From positions 62,001-126,000 of the forward strand of contig CAMXIK010000001.1 in assembly GCA_947243855.1 (NCBI GenBank): a stretch of 64,000 nt of DNA, written 5' to 3'. The translations under genes and the position numbers were made by a program. This DNA comes from an uncultured Lachnospiraceae bacterium. Its GTDB lineage: Bacteria > Bacillota > Clostridia > Lachnospirales > Lachnospiraceae. The number at the start of each line of letters is the position of its first letter. Within the stretch, counting starts at the first letter, position 1. The notes beneath the pieces were generated by a model. The model did not search any database and had not been told where the DNA came from. It saw nothing but the letters and a program-made list of their open reading frames with translations. Positions 27,925 through 38,407 of the stretch are shown one piece after another.

Positions 27925-30900
27925 ATGAGAGCATTATTGGCTCCGCTTTCGGAGTTGGGAGAATATGAGGAGATCCGGGAACGCCTTGCAAGAGGAAAGG
28001 CGTCGGTAGCTTTGAGCGGCTGTGCGGATTCCCAAAAACTGCATATGGTCTACGGTTTGGGAGAGGGCTTTTGCCGTAAATTGATCGTTACTTATAATGA
28101 TCTGCGGGCGAAAGAAATGTATGAAGACTATCAATTTTATGATAGAAACGTCATGCTGTATCCTGCTAAGGACTTGATTTTCTTTCAGGCGGACATTCAT
28201 GGTAACCAATTGACCAAAGAACGGATCAAAGTGTTTCGCAGACTGGCGGAGAAAACGCCCCTGACGGTGATCACAACCTACGACGCGTTGATGGCGCCGC
28301 AGGCGTCTATGGAGGACTGGCAAAAGCATGTGCTCTCTATTGGCAGGGAATCGGTTCTGTCGGAGAGCAATTTGGCGGCTGCGCTTTCGGGGCTTGGCTA
28401 TGAGCGGTGCGATCAGGTGGAAGCGCCGGGGCAGTTCAGCATCCGGGGCGGTATTGTTGATATTTTTGATTTGACGGAAGAAAATCCTTACAGGATTGAA
28501 CTGTGGGGGGATGAGGTGGAGTCCATCCGCAGTTTTGACGTATTGAGCCAGCGCTCGATCGAGAAATTGGAGTCCGTGCGCATTTATCCGGCCACAGAGT
28601 TGATTTTGTCGGAGGAGGAGCTTGCGGCGGGGTTACAAAAGATTCAGCAGGAGGGGAAAAAGCAGTCGGAAACCCTCAGGAAGCAGATGAAAACGGAAGA
28701 GGCGCACCGGATTGAAACGCAGGTGAAGGAACTTACAGAGACCCTTGTGGAGCTGGGCGTTTCTTACAATGCGGTAAGTCTGGAAAGCTATGTGCGATAC
28801 TTTTATTCGGAGCTTAAGTCTTTTGTGGCGTGTTTTGCGGGGGAGGAAGCTATCGTTTTTCTGGATGAGCCTCTTCGGATCAAAGAGCATGTAGACGCGG
28901 TGGAGTTGGAATTTCGGGAGAGTATGGCGCATCGGGCGGAGAAGGGTTATATTCTGCCGGGACAGATGGATGTTTTATTCTCTGCGGCATCGGTGGCGGC
29001 AAATCTGGAAAATATGAGGGTGGTAAACCTTTCCGCTATGGAGGGAAAGAACCCGATTTTAAAGGCGGATCAAAAGTTTGCCGTACAGTCCAGAAGTCTT
29101 CCCTCTTATAATAACAGCTTTGACGCGTTGGTGAAGGATCTGAAAGCCTACAAGAAAAAGGGTTATCGTATTTTGTTGCTTTCTGGTTCCCGTACCCGTG
29201 CGAAACGGCTGGCGGAGGACCTGCGGGATCAGGAGTTATACGCTTTTTATACGGAAGACCCGATGCGGGAAGTACAGCCAGGCGAGGTGATGTGCGCCTA
29301 TGGCCGGGTGCGAAAAGGGTTTGAGTATCCTCTTTTGCAGTTCATGGTGATTGCGGAGAGCGATATCTTTGGCGCGGAAAAAAAGAAAAAGAGAAAGAAA
29401 AAGCATTACGAAGGCCAGAAAATCAACGATTTTAACGATCTCAAGGTAGGCGATTACGTGGTTCATGAAAGCCATGGCCTCGGTGTTTATCAGGGCATCG
29501 AGAAAGTGGAAGTGGAGCATGTGGTAAAGGATTACATGAAGATTTCTTACCGGGACGGCGGGATTCTCTATGTGCTGGCCACGGGATTTGACGTGATACA
29601 GAAGTACGCTTCGGCGGACGGCGGAACCAAACCCAAACTGAACAAGCTGGGCACACAAGAGTGGACCAGAACAAAGTCCAAGGTGCGCACGGCGGTAGAG
29701 GAAATTGCCGGGGATTTGGTGGAGCTTTACGCGGCCAGACAGGAAGGAAAAGGCTATTGCTACGGGAAAGACAGCGTCTGGCAGAGAGAGTTCGAGGAAA
29801 TGTTTCCCTTTGAGGAGACGGAGGACCAGACGGCGGCCATTGCGGCCACGAAAAAGGATATGGAGAGCGACAAAATTATGGACCGCCTGATCTGCGGCGA
29901 CGTGGGGTACGGCAAGACGGAGATCGCAATCCGTGCCGCCTTCAAGGCCGTGCAGGAAAATAAACAGGTGGTCTATCTGGTGCCCACCACGATCCTTGCC
30001 CAGCAGCATTATCATACCTTTGTGCAGAGAATGAAGGACTTCCCTGTGCGGATCGATCTGCTTTCCCGGTTCCGGACTGCTGCAGAACAGAAGAAGACCA
30101 TTACGGATTTGAAAAAGGGCATGGTGGATATCGTGATCGGCACCCACCGGGTGCTCTCGGCGGATGTCGAATATAAGGATCTGGGGCTTTTGATTATTGA
30201 CGAGGAACAGCGCTTCGGCGTAGCCCATAAGGAAAAGATCAAGAAGCTGAAAGAAAATGTGGATGTGCTTACATTGACGGCCACGCCCATTCCCAGAACC
30301 CTTCATATGAGTCTGGTGGGTATCCGGGATATGAGCGTATTGGAGGAGGCTCCCGAAGATCGGCTTCCGATTCAGACCTTTGTCTGCGAGTACAATGAAG
30401 AGATGGTCAGGGAGGCCATCGTCAGGGAGCTTGCCAGAAAAGGACAGGTTTACTATGTCTATAACCGGGTGAATAATATTGCCGATATTGCGGCTTCCAT
30501 CAGTGAATTGGTGCCGGAGGCCGACGTGGCTTTTGCCCACGGACAGATGAAGGAATCGGAACTGGAACGGATTATGTACGATTTTGTCAATGGGGAGATC
30601 GACGTGCTGGTGTCCACCACCATCATAGAGACGGGATTGGATATTTCTAATGTCAATACCATGATTATTCATGACTCCGATCAAATGGGACTATCCCAGC
30701 TTTATCAGCTCCGCGGGCGCGTGGGGCGTTCCAACCGGACGGCCTATGCTTTCCTCATGTACAAGCGGGATAAGGTTTTGAAAGAGGTGGCGGAGAAGCG
30801 TCTTGAGGCGATCCGGGAATTTACGGAGCTGGGGAGCGGTTTTAAGATCGCCATGCGGGATTTGGAAATCCGCGGCGCGGGAAATCTTCTCGGGAAGAGC

Positions 30901-31485
30901 CAGCACGGACATATGCAGGCGGTGGGCTATGACCTCTACTGCAAGATGTTAAACGAGGCGGTCAAGACGAAGAAGGGAATTTCCGTGATGGAAGATTTCA
31001 ATACCCTTGTCGATTTGGATGTGGACGCGTATATTCCGCCGGAATACATTGTGAACGAGGTACAGAAGCTGGATATCTATAAGCGGATCGCGGGAATTGA
31101 GAACGAGCGGGAGTGCGACGACATGCGGGAGGAACTGCTGGACCGGTTTGGGCAGGTGCCGAAGTCGGTGGAAAACCTTCTGCGGATTGCCCTGATCCGC
31201 TCCCATGCCCATAGGCTCTATATGCCGGAAGTCAAGGGAAAAAACGAGAGAATCAGTTTTACCCTGCGGCCCGACGCGCCCATCCGGGTGGAAAACATTC
31301 CATTTTTGATCAGCGATTATCAGGGGAAACTGCGGTTTGATCCCAAGGGCGGCCCGGCGTTCTATCTTCAATACCGCAAATGCGGGGTGATCGAGAAGGA
31401 TGAGGAGACGCTGATTACCTTGACGCAGGAGGCGTTGGGGAAGATGGAGGAGCTGCTGCTTGCGGGAGAGGAGATAGAAGGGTGA
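27925..31485 (+). CDS. mfd: Transcription-repair coupling factor
   Basis: A 1186-residue SF2 translocase that removes RNA polymerase stalled at DNA damage and recruits UvrA. The order is a UvrB-like module (about 1-350), the CarD-like RNA-polymerase-interacting domain (about 490-565, starting at DLKVGDYVVHESHGLGVY), a translocase core with Walker A GDVGYGKTE near 658 and DEEQ near 758, and a C-terminal TRCF domain (about 1030-1150). The length is normal. Its last codons overlap the start of a RhuM-family gene that begins an A+T-richer island. Confidence 0.97.
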   Translation: MRALLAPLSELGEYEEIRERLARGKASVALSGCADSQKLHMVYGLGEGFCRKLIVTYNDLRAKEMYEDYQFYDRNVMLYPAKDLIFFQADIHGNQLTKERIKVFRRLAEKTPLTVITTYDALMAPQASMEDWQKHVLSIGRESVLSESNLAAALSGLGYERCDQVEAPGQFSIRGGIVDIFDLTEENPYRIELWGDEVESIRSFDVLSQRSIEKLESVRIYPATELILSEEELAAGLQKIQQEGKKQSETLRKQMKTEEAHRIETQVKELTETLVELGVSYNAVSLESYVRYFYSELKSFVACFAGEEAIVFLDEPLRIKEHVDAVELEFRESMAHRAEKGYILPGQMDVLFSAASVAANLENMRVVNLSAMEGKNPILKADQKFAVQSRSLPSYNNSFDALVKDLKAYKKKGYRILLLSGSRTRAKRLAEDLRDQELYAFYTEDPMREVQPGEVMCAYGRVRKGFEYPLLQFMVIAESDIFGAEKKKKRKKKHYEGQKINDFNDLKVGDYVVHESHGLGVYQGIEKVEVEHVVKDYMKISYRDGGILYVLATGFDVIQKYASADGGTKPKLNKLGTQEWTRTKSKVRTAVEEIAGDLVELYAARQEGKGYCYGKDSVWQREFEEMFPFEETEDQTAAIAATKKDMESDKIMDRLICGDVGYGKTEIAIRAAFKAVQENKQVVYLVPTTILAQQHYHTFVQRMKDFPVRIDLLSRFRTAAEQKKTITDLKKGMVDIVIGTHRVLSADVEYKDLGLLIIDEEQRFGVAHKEKIKKLKENVDVLTLTATPIPRTLHMSLVGIRDMSVLEEAPEDRLPIQTFVCEYNEEMVREAIVRELARKGQVYYVYNRVNNIADIAASISELVPEADVAFAHGQMKESELERIMYDFVNGEIDVLVSTTIIETGLDISNVNTMIIHDSDQMGLSQLYQLRGRVGRSNRTAYAFLMYKRDKVLKEVAEKRLEAIREFTELGSGFKIAMRDLEIRGAGNLLGKSQHGHMQAVGYDLYCKMLNEAVKTKKGISVMEDFNTLVDLDVDAYIPPEYIVNEVQKLDIYKRIAGIENERECDDMREELLDRFGQVPKSVENLLRIALIRSHAHRLYMPEVKGKNERISFTLRPDAPIRVENIPFLISDYQGKLRFDPKGGPAFYLQYRKCGVIEKDEETLITLTQEALGKMEELLLAGEEIEG

Positions 31486-32492
31486 AAGAATTTCCATTTT
31501 TAATGTATACGGTTGAAGATAGTGACGTAACGGTAAATGTTATTATTAAGGATGAAACAATATGGCTTTCGCAGAAAGGGATGGCGGAATTATTTGGGTG
31601 TAGTTCAGATAATATTTCACTTCATTTAAAAAATATTTTTTCAGAAGGAGAATTGCAAAAAGATTCAGTTACCGAGAAATTCTCGGCAACTGCCAAAGAC
31701 GGCAAAAGTTACCTTACGCAGTTCTATTCGCTTGATGCCATTATTTCAGTAGGTTACCGCGTTAATTCCAAGCGGGCAACAAATTTTCGGATATGGGCGA
31801 CAAAGGTATTAAAGGAATATATGATAAAAGGCTTTGCGTTAGATGATGAACGGCTGAAGCAGGGAAAAACGGCATTCGGAAAAGATTACTTTAAAGAACT
31901 GCTTGAGAGGGTTCGCTCCATACGCGCAAGCGAACGGCGTATCTGGCAGCAGATTACGGATATTTTTGCAGAGTGCAGCATTGATTACGACAGGGATTCG
32001 CCTACAACGAAAATGTTTTATGCGATGGTTCAAAATAAGTTTCATTTTGCTATTACAAAGCATACAGCGGCGGAAATTATTTATAATAGGGCAGACCATA
32101 AAAAAGAACATATGGGGCTTACTACATGGAAAAATTCGCCGGATGGGCGTATTTTGAAATCGGATGTCACAATCGCCAAGAATTATCTGGACGAAAAGCA
32201 GATTCGTCAGTTGGAACGGGCGGTGACAGGATATTTTGATTACATAGAGGATTTAATAGAGCGTGAAAATACGTTTACCATGGAGGAATTTTCAGCCAGT
32301 GTCAATGAATTTCTTGCTTTCCGCCGATATGAAGTTTTGCCGGATAAAAACAAAGGAAGCGTTTCAAGGCAGGAAGCATGGGATAAGGCACAGAAGGAAT
32401 ATGATATTTTCAATAAGACACAGATAATACATTCTGATTTTGATGATATGGTTAGGGAAATGTTGGGAAAGCAGGGAGATTTGGATGAGTAA
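31482..32492 (+). CDS. RhuM-family protein (first copy)
   Basis: A 336-residue protein of the RhuM (virulence RhuM/DUF4062-independent) family, whose function is unknown. The N-terminal domain (about 15-115) resembles a Bro-N/KilA-type DNA-binding module, with SQKGMAELFGCSSDNISLHLKNIF as a likely helix-turn-helix and KEYMIKGFALDDERLK marking the family. The C-terminal half contains KHTAAEIIYNRADHKKEHMGLT. It begins with GTG overlapping the mfd stop by four bases; ATG at 31503 is a possible alternative. It is a paralogue of the gene at 34410 and flanks hsdM with it. Confidence 0.8.
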   Translation: MKEFPFLMYTVEDSDVTVNVIIKDETIWLSQKGMAELFGCSSDNISLHLKNIFSEGELQKDSVTEKFSATAKDGKSYLTQFYSLDAIISVGYRVNSKRATNFRIWATKVLKEYMIKGFALDDERLKQGKTAFGKDYFKELLERVRSIRASERRIWQQITDIFAECSIDYDRDSPTTKMFYAMVQNKFHFAITKHTAAEIIYNRADHKKEHMGLTTWKNSPDGRILKSDVTIAKNYLDEKQIRQLERAVTGYFDYIEDLIERENTFTMEEFSASVNEFLAFRRYEVLPDKNKGSVSRQEAWDKAQKEYDIFNKTQIIHSDFDDMVREMLGKQGDLDE

Positions 32493-32507
32493 ATTTAGAG
32501 GGAATAC

Positions 32508-34400
32508 ATGATGGACAATAAAAGTATTAAAAAATTAGAATCTGATTTGTGGGAATCTGCGGATTTACTCAGAGCAGATTCCAAATTGACCTCCAATCAA
32601 TATTGTATGCCGGTACTCGGTCTGCTGTTTTTGAGGTATGCTTACAGCAGATTTAAGATGGTTGAGGAAGAAATATTAAAGAACAGACCTATCAGGAATG
32701 GTCGGAAAATGCCTGTGGAAGCAAGTGACTTTACAGCGAAAAGCGCGCTGTTTCTACCTGAAATGGCTCAATACAGTTGGCTTGTAAATTTACCTGAGAA
32801 TGTAGCCGCACTTGAGCTTATCAATGTGTCTGGACAAGCTATGAGAAGTCTTGGCGAAGTGGTAAATAATGCTATGGAGCTTGTAGAGCAGCAGAGTGAG
32901 CAGCTTACAGGTGTGCTTCCAAAGAGTTATACAGATTTTTCGGATGATCTGCTTGAAGAACTTCTCAGAATATTCAATAACAATGCCCTTGATGCTGTTG
33001 GAGGTGACGTTATTGGGCGTATTTATGAATATTTCCTGAATAAATTTGCTAAAAATATAGCATCAGATGACGGCGTGTTCTTTACGCCGAAATCTTTGGT
33101 TAAAATGATTGTCAATATCTTGGAGCCGACAAGCGGTATTCTTCTTGATCCAGCCTGCGGCTCGGGAGGCATGTTTGTACAGACAGGGGATTTTGTAAAT
33201 GAGGCAGGATTACAGGCAAACAGCAGTATGACATTTTATGGACAGGAGAAGGTGGAATATAATGCACAGCTCTGTTTGATGAATATGGCTGTACATGGGT
33301 TGACCGGGGTAATTAAGTCGGGGGACGAGGCAAATAGTTTTTATCATGATGCACATAATTTGGAAGGATGCTGTGATTATGTTATGGCAAACCCGCCTTT
33401 TAATGTAGATAAGGTAAAGGCAGAATCGGCTTCTAATGCTGGCAGGCTTCCTTTTGGCATGCCCAAGGAGAATAAAAACAAAGAAATAGGGAATGCAAAT
33501 TATCTTTGGATTTCTTATTTTTATGCGTATCTTAATGAAGCGGGCAGGGCAGGATTTGTTATGGCCTCTTCTGCTACGGATAGTAAGGGAAGTGATAAAG
33601 ATATCAGGGAAAAGCTTGCGAAAACAGGGCATGTAGATGTTGTAATTAGTGTGGGAAACAATTTTTTTTATGGTAAAAGTTTACCTTGCTCACTTTGGTT
33701 TTTTGATAAGGGGAAAAAAGACGAATTAAAGAATAAAATTCTTTTTATAGATGCCAGAAATTATTATACCGTGGTAGATCGCACGCTCAATGAATGGAGT
33801 GAATGGCAGCTAAAAAATATGAATGCTATCGTTTGGCTTTATCGAGGTGAGAAGGAGAAATATAAGGCATTGCTTGAGGAGTATAGGGCTGTTCTTAAAG
33901 CAATGATTGCGGAGGCGGGTGAGGATGCTCTTAAGGCTGTAATGGACGATTTGTTTACAGGCGGCGTTGAGATAGTTGAGAAACGTCTCGAAATGCTTAG
34001 AGAATCGGCGAAGAAAGCAGTGGAGGATTGTGAAAAAAAAGAAAGGAAAGAACTACGAGCTGTATGGGATAATAAAATTGCATTTGTAAAAGAGATTGCA
34101 GATGTAGTAAAGGAAGCAAATTGGCTCTATAGTAAGTTTGGTGAAGGAGAATATGGGGATATTCTTGGACTTTGCAAAATTGCAGATATGGAAGCGGTTG
34201 AGGGGAAAGGATGGTCGCTTACACCGGGCGCTTATGTAGGTGTAGCTCCCGAAGAAGATGATGGGGTTGATTTTAAGGAGAGAATGGTTGAGATACATAA
34301 GGAGTTATTGGAGCTACAGGCTGAGAGTAATAAGTTGATGAATAGCATTTCTGAGAATATGAAACAGCTTGGCCTGTGGGATGAGATGATACAAAGCTAG
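32508..34400 (+). CDS. hsdM: Type I restriction-modification methyltransferase subunit
   Basis: A 630-residue N6-adenine DNA methyltransferase. The N-terminal helical HsdM_N domain (about 5-150) precedes the catalytic core with the SAM-binding motif DPACGSGGM (about 214-222) and the catalytic NPPF (about 295-298). Both are intact. A long C-terminal helical tail (about 440-630) probably contacts the specificity subunit. It starts with tandem ATGs after AGAGGGA, 15 bases after the first RhuM gene, and the second RhuM gene follows nine bases later. Confidence 0.95.
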   Translation: MMDNKSIKKLESDLWESADLLRADSKLTSNQYCMPVLGLLFLRYAYSRFKMVEEEILKNRPIRNGRKMPVEASDFTAKSALFLPEMAQYSWLVNLPENVAALELINVSGQAMRSLGEVVNNAMELVEQQSEQLTGVLPKSYTDFSDDLLEELLRIFNNNALDAVGGDVIGRIYEYFLNKFAKNIASDDGVFFTPKSLVKMIVNILEPTSGILLDPACGSGGMFVQTGDFVNEAGLQANSSMTFYGQEKVEYNAQLCLMNMAVHGLTGVIKSGDEANSFYHDAHNLEGCCDYVMANPPFNVDKVKAESASNAGRLPFGMPKENKNKEIGNANYLWISYFYAYLNEAGRAGFVMASSATDSKGSDKDIREKLAKTGHVDVVISVGNNFFYGKSLPCSLWFFDKGKKDELKNKILFIDARNYYTVVDRTLNEWSEWQLKNMNAIVWLYRGEKEKYKALLEEYRAVLKAMIAEAGEDALKAVMDDLFTGGVEIVEKRLEMLRESAKKAVEDCEKKERKELRAVWDNKIAFVKEIADVVKEANWLYSKFGEGEYGDILGLCKIADMEAVEGKGWSLTPGAYVGVAPEEDDGVDFKERMVEIHKELLELQAESNKLMNSISENMKQLGLWDEMIQS

Positions 34401-34409
34401 GAGCAGAGA

Positions 34410-35435
34410 ATGGAAAACGGTTCATTGGATATGGGGGATATCATGTCTCAATCAAACATTATAATGTATACGACAGAAGATGGAATTACAAAAATAGAAG
34501 TTACTTTTGATCAGGATACGGTCTGGTTGTCGATTGATCAGATGGCTGAATTGTTTCAACGGGATAAAAGTGTAATTGGAAAACATATAAGAAACATTTT
34601 TAAAGAAGGTGAGTTGGTAAAGGAAGCAGTTTGGGCAAAATTTGCCTATACTGCTTCTGATGGGAAAACATATCAGGTGGATTACTATAATCTTGATGTA
34701 ATTATCTCAGTCGGTTATCGAGTGAAATCTCTTAGGGGGACTCAGTTTAGAATATGGGCATCGACTATTCTAAAAGAGTACATGAAAAAGGGCTTTGCAT
34801 TGGATGATGAACGGCTTAAAAATCTTGGGGGCGGAAATTACTTTGATGAGCTGTTAAATCGTATTCGGGATATTCGTTCCTCTGAAAAAGTATTTTGGAG
34901 AAAAGTTCTTGAAATATATGCAACTAGCATTGATTACGATCCGAGAGCAGAGAGTTCGCTTCTTTTTTTTAAACATGTACAGAATAAAATGCATTGGGCG
35001 GCTCATAAGCATACGGCGGCAGAGATCATTTATCAAAGAGCAAATGCGGATAAAGATAATATGGGACTGACTTCATGGAGCGGGAAAGCCATTAAACGAT
35101 CGGATGTAGAGGCTGCAAAAAACTATTTGAGTGAGGCTGAATTGGATGCATTAAACAAGATTGTAACAGCCTATTTGGATATTGCGGAGGTTCATGCTCT
35201 GAATCGGGAACCAATGTATATGAGAGACTGGCTGGAGACCATTGATGATTATTTGAAAATGACAAGGCGAGATATACTAGATACCAAAGGAAAAATTACG
35301 CATCAGCAGGTGCTGAAAAAGGCGCATGGTGAATATGAGAGATATAAGAAAAAGCAGGAATCGTTGCTTTCGCCTGTAGAATGCCATTTTTTTGAAAGTG
35401 TGGAAGAATTACACAAGTTAGAAGATAAATATTAA
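34410..35435 (+). CDS. RhuM-family protein (second copy)
   Basis: A 341-residue paralogue of the gene at 31482. It shares the N-terminal WLSIDQMAELFQRDKSVIGKHIRNIF helix-turn-helix-like region, the KEYMKKGFALDDERLK hallmark and KHTAAEIIYQRANADKDNMGLTSW. The copies are clearly divergent, so this is an old duplication or separate acquisition, not a recent tandem copy. The ATG at 34410 follows AGGAGCAGAG; 34443 is an alternative. RhuM genes recur inside type I restriction loci in gut bacteria, but their job there is not known. Confidence 0.8.
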   Translation: MENGSLDMGDIMSQSNIIMYTTEDGITKIEVTFDQDTVWLSIDQMAELFQRDKSVIGKHIRNIFKEGELVKEAVWAKFAYTASDGKTYQVDYYNLDVIISVGYRVKSLRGTQFRIWASTILKEYMKKGFALDDERLKNLGGGNYFDELLNRIRDIRSSEKVFWRKVLEIYATSIDYDPRAESSLLFFKHVQNKMHWAAHKHTAAEIIYQRANADKDNMGLTSWSGKAIKRSDVEAAKNYLSEAELDALNKIVTAYLDIAEVHALNREPMYMRDWLETIDDYLKMTRRDILDTKGKITHQQVLKKAHGEYERYKKKQESLLSPVECHFFESVEELHKLEDKY

Positions 35436-35502
35436 AAGGCGGTTGCCTTGTTAAACAAAAAAGAACGACGAGAATCTTGCAAAAGATGAGGGAAATAGAG
35501 TT

Positions 35503-36690
35503 ATGAAATATAATATAGAGCGATTGGGAAAATACATAGAAGTATTGTCTGGTTATGCCTTTAAGTCGATAGACTTTACTGCTAGTGGTATTCCGGTAGT
35601 AAAAATTAAGAATATTAATTCTCCAGATGTATTATTAGATGATGTTTCATATGTGTCCCCCAATTTTTTGAAAACACATAGTAAATACATTTTGAATAAA
35701 AATGATATTTTGGTTGCTATGACGGGATCACATATTAATCAGTGGACTTCTGTGGTTGGGCGAATAGCACGGGTTAAATATGATGAAAAGTCGTTGCTTA
35801 ATCAGCGTGTGGGAAAAATTATAGTTACTGATAAAGAGCATTGTGATGAAAATTTTGTATATTATTACTTGTCGCAAGACTCTGTAAAAATACAATTAGC
35901 TAATATTGCAGGGGGAGCCGCAAATCAAGCGAATATAAGTCCAGATGATATTAAGAGATTGCAAATACTGTTTCCGGATGTTAATATTCAAAGGCGAATA
36001 GGAAAAATTTTGGTTTCTTATGATGATATAATTGAAAATAACCAAAAGCAAATTAAACTTTTAGAAGAAGCAGTACAGCGTCTTTATAAAGAATGGTTTG
36101 TGGAGCTGAGATTTCCATGTTTTGAAAAGTGTAAAATTGTGGATGGGATGCCGAAAGGATGGAAGAAAGTAGGTTTGGAGAAAGTTGCACCTATATTAAC
36201 AGGGAAAAAAGATGCCAATTTTGGAACTGATGATGGAAAGTATTTATTTTTTACCTGTGCGCAGGAGCCGATAAAAGCGCCATCCTATTCGTTTGATTGT
36301 GACGCAGTAATTTTGGCAGGTAATGGAGATTTTAACGTAAAGCTTTATAGAGGACAATTTGAAGCTTACCAGAGAACATATGTGTTTTCACCATCCGACG
36401 AAGACAATTTATTTTTGTTATATCATGCAGTTAGGGAAAATATGAGACAATTGTTTCAGGGAGCCAGTGGTTCTACAATCAAATTTCTTACAAAAAAAAT
36501 GCTTGAAGAGATAAATATATATATTCCAACGGAAGATGTAAAATGGAAATTTAATATTTATTGTGAAAAATGTCAACAAAAACTGGAATTGTTAAAAAGA
36601 GAAATACAATTAGCAAAAGAAGCAAGGGATAGATTATTATCAAAACTAATGAACAACGAAATAGAAATTACAAGGGGGATAAAAGAATAA
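35503..36690 (+). CDS. hsdS: Type I restriction-modification specificity subunit
   Basis: A 395-residue HsdS with two target-recognition domains (about 1-165 and 210-360), each followed by a helical spacer (QIKLLEEAVQRLYKEWFVEL near 185-204; KLELLKREIQLAKEARDRLLSKL near 363-385). It sets the DNA sequence the complex reads; the two half-sites cannot be predicted by eye. The gene is very A+T-rich. Its stop overlaps the next start (TAATG). No partial or inverted second hsdS copy is seen nearby, so there is no sign of hsdS shuffling. Confidence 0.92.
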   Translation: MKYNIERLGKYIEVLSGYAFKSIDFTASGIPVVKIKNINSPDVLLDDVSYVSPNFLKTHSKYILNKNDILVAMTGSHINQWTSVVGRIARVKYDEKSLLNQRVGKIIVTDKEHCDENFVYYYLSQDSVKIQLANIAGGAANQANISPDDIKRLQILFPDVNIQRRIGKILVSYDDIIENNQKQIKLLEEAVQRLYKEWFVELRFPCFEKCKIVDGMPKGWKKVGLEKVAPILTGKKDANFGTDDGKYLFFTCAQEPIKAPSYSFDCDAVILAGNGDFNVKLYRGQFEAYQRTYVFSPSDEDNLFLLYHAVRENMRQLFQGASGSTIKFLTKKMLEEINIYIPTEDVKWKFNIYCEKCQQKLELLKREIQLAKEARDRLLSKLMNNEIEITRGIKE

Positions 36691-38384
36691 TGGGAAAGAA
36701 GTTATCAAATAATCAACTTTTATTAAAAGAGTGCATTCAACAGGAATATGTAGAAAATAGCTTGTATGAAAATGTAGATTCATACTTTGAGTTTTTTTCC
36801 TCTTCACAGATTTTAAAGGATTATGATTTAAGTGATGATGAAATATTAAGTGGAATAATTGGTGGTAGCAACGATGGTGGATGTGATGGAATGTATATTT
36901 TTCTTAATAATGATCTTTTAACACAGGATCAAATCGGGAATTTGACAGCACCCAAAGGGTCTGTATTGAGTTTAATAATTGTTCAGGCCAAAAATACAAC
37001 AGGCTTTGGTGAAGATGCAATAATGAAATGGAAAACTGTATCAAGTAATTTGTTAAGCATATCGAGCGATTTGAACAGCTTTTTGGATCGATACAATGAG
37101 CAGGTTATAGATTCCTTTATGATATTTAGGGATGCTATTACTAAATTAGTACGCTCACAAATTAAATTAAAGATTCACTACTATTATGTGACTTTGGCAG
37201 ATGACAAGCATCCCAATGTAGATAAACAAGCTGATGAATTAAAGGATATTGTAAGGCAAATGTATCCTTCGGCAAAGGTTGACGTTACTTTTGTTGGGGC
37301 AGATAAACTAATGGAGTTATATAATACGGATGCGGAAATATGTGCAAATTTGGAGTTTGCTGAAAATCCAATAGCGAGAGGTAAAAATACAGAGTATATT
37401 TCTTTAGTAAATTTAGCTACATACTATAAATTTATAACAGATGATAATGATAGATTAAGAAGTAGTTTTTTTGAAGCGAATGTTCGAGACTATCAGGGGA
37501 AAAATTCAGTAAATTCACGTATAGCAGAAAGCCTTGCTTCAAGTAATAATGAAGATTTTTGGTGGCTTAATAATGGTATTACAATTTTAGCTGAAAAAGT
37601 AAATCCTGTCACAAATAAAGAACTATCGGTTGTCAATCCAGAGATAGTAAATGGACTTCAAACATCAACGGAAATATATAATTATTATTCTGAAAATAAA
37701 GAATTACTTAAGCTTGAAACAAGGAACGTTTTGGTTCGTGTGATAGTGCCAGCTTCAGAGGAATCACGTGATAATATTATTTTTGCGACTAACAATCAAA
37801 CCAATATACCAAAGTCATCCCTAAGGGTAACAGATACAATACATTTACAAATTGAAATGTATTTTAAAAACCGTGGTTTATATTATGACAGGCGAAAAAA
37901 TTATTATAAAAACCAGAAAAAGAAGGCTGTTGATATAGTAGGAGTATCGTTTCTGGCACAGTGTTTGATTAGTATATTTTTGAGAAAGCCCGATTTTGCT
38001 AGAGCCAGACCGTCAACATTATTAACGGATGATGAAACGTATAATAAGCTATACGAATCAAATGCTGATTTAGAGGTATATTACAAAACAGCGTTATTAG
38101 GAAAGAAGATTCAAACTAACTTAGCAAAGACAACAGAAATGACATCGGCTGAAAGGAATGATGTGTTGTATTATTTACTTTATGGAGTTTCAGCTAAAGT
38201 TGTTGGTAAAAAGGACATTTTATATTCAGATGTTAAAAATATAGATATGAGTGTTGTAACAGATGATTTAATAAATGATTTAAAAAAGATAATTTACGCA
38301 AAATATAAAGAACTCGGTGGGAATGGAAGAGTTGCTAAAAGTGATACATTTATTACTGAAATAGATAAAATGTTAGGTTTGTAG
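36690..38384 (+). CDS. AIPR-family (abortive infection phage resistance) protein
   Basis: A 564-residue protein of the AIPR family, linked to phage defence. The N-terminus contains GGSNDGGCDGMYIF (Asp66) followed by LIIVQAKN (Gln99, Lys101), the pattern of a PD-(D/E)xK-type nuclease; the central WWLNNGITILAEK and NPEIVNGLQTSTEIYNYY segments are typical of the AIPR domain. It is placed between hsdS and hsdR with coupled translation, so it is part of the restriction operon. Low G+C, long Asn/Lys tracts and its position suggest acquisition with the island. Confidence 0.85.
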   Translation: MGKKLSNNQLLLKECIQQEYVENSLYENVDSYFEFFSSSQILKDYDLSDDEILSGIIGGSNDGGCDGMYIFLNNDLLTQDQIGNLTAPKGSVLSLIIVQAKNTTGFGEDAIMKWKTVSSNLLSISSDLNSFLDRYNEQVIDSFMIFRDAITKLVRSQIKLKIHYYYVTLADDKHPNVDKQADELKDIVRQMYPSAKVDVTFVGADKLMELYNTDAEICANLEFAENPIARGKNTEYISLVNLATYYKFITDDNDRLRSSFFEANVRDYQGKNSVNSRIAESLASSNNEDFWWLNNGITILAEKVNPVTNKELSVVNPEIVNGLQTSTEIYNYYSENKELLKLETRNVLVRVIVPASEESRDNIIFATNNQTNIPKSSLRVTDTIHLQIEMYFKNRGLYYDRRKNYYKNQKKKAVDIVGVSFLAQCLISIFLRKPDFARARPSTLLTDDETYNKLYESNADLEVYYKTALLGKKIQTNLAKTTEMTSAERNDVLYYLLYGVSAKVVGKKDILYSDVKNIDMSVVTDDLINDLKKIIYAKYKELGGNGRVAKSDTFITEIDKMLGL

Positions 38385-38407
38385 AATTGTGAAAAGAGGG
38401 TAATGTT

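Noticed and set aside
29236-30684. 482-codon frame opposite mfd
   Set aside because: Antisense to the mfd translocase region, rich in His/Leu/Arg as expected of a reverse frame, with no recognisable domain.
35503-36690. Phase-variable hsdS by recombination
   Set aside because: Only one hsdS is present and no inverted partial copy or recombinase lies nearby.
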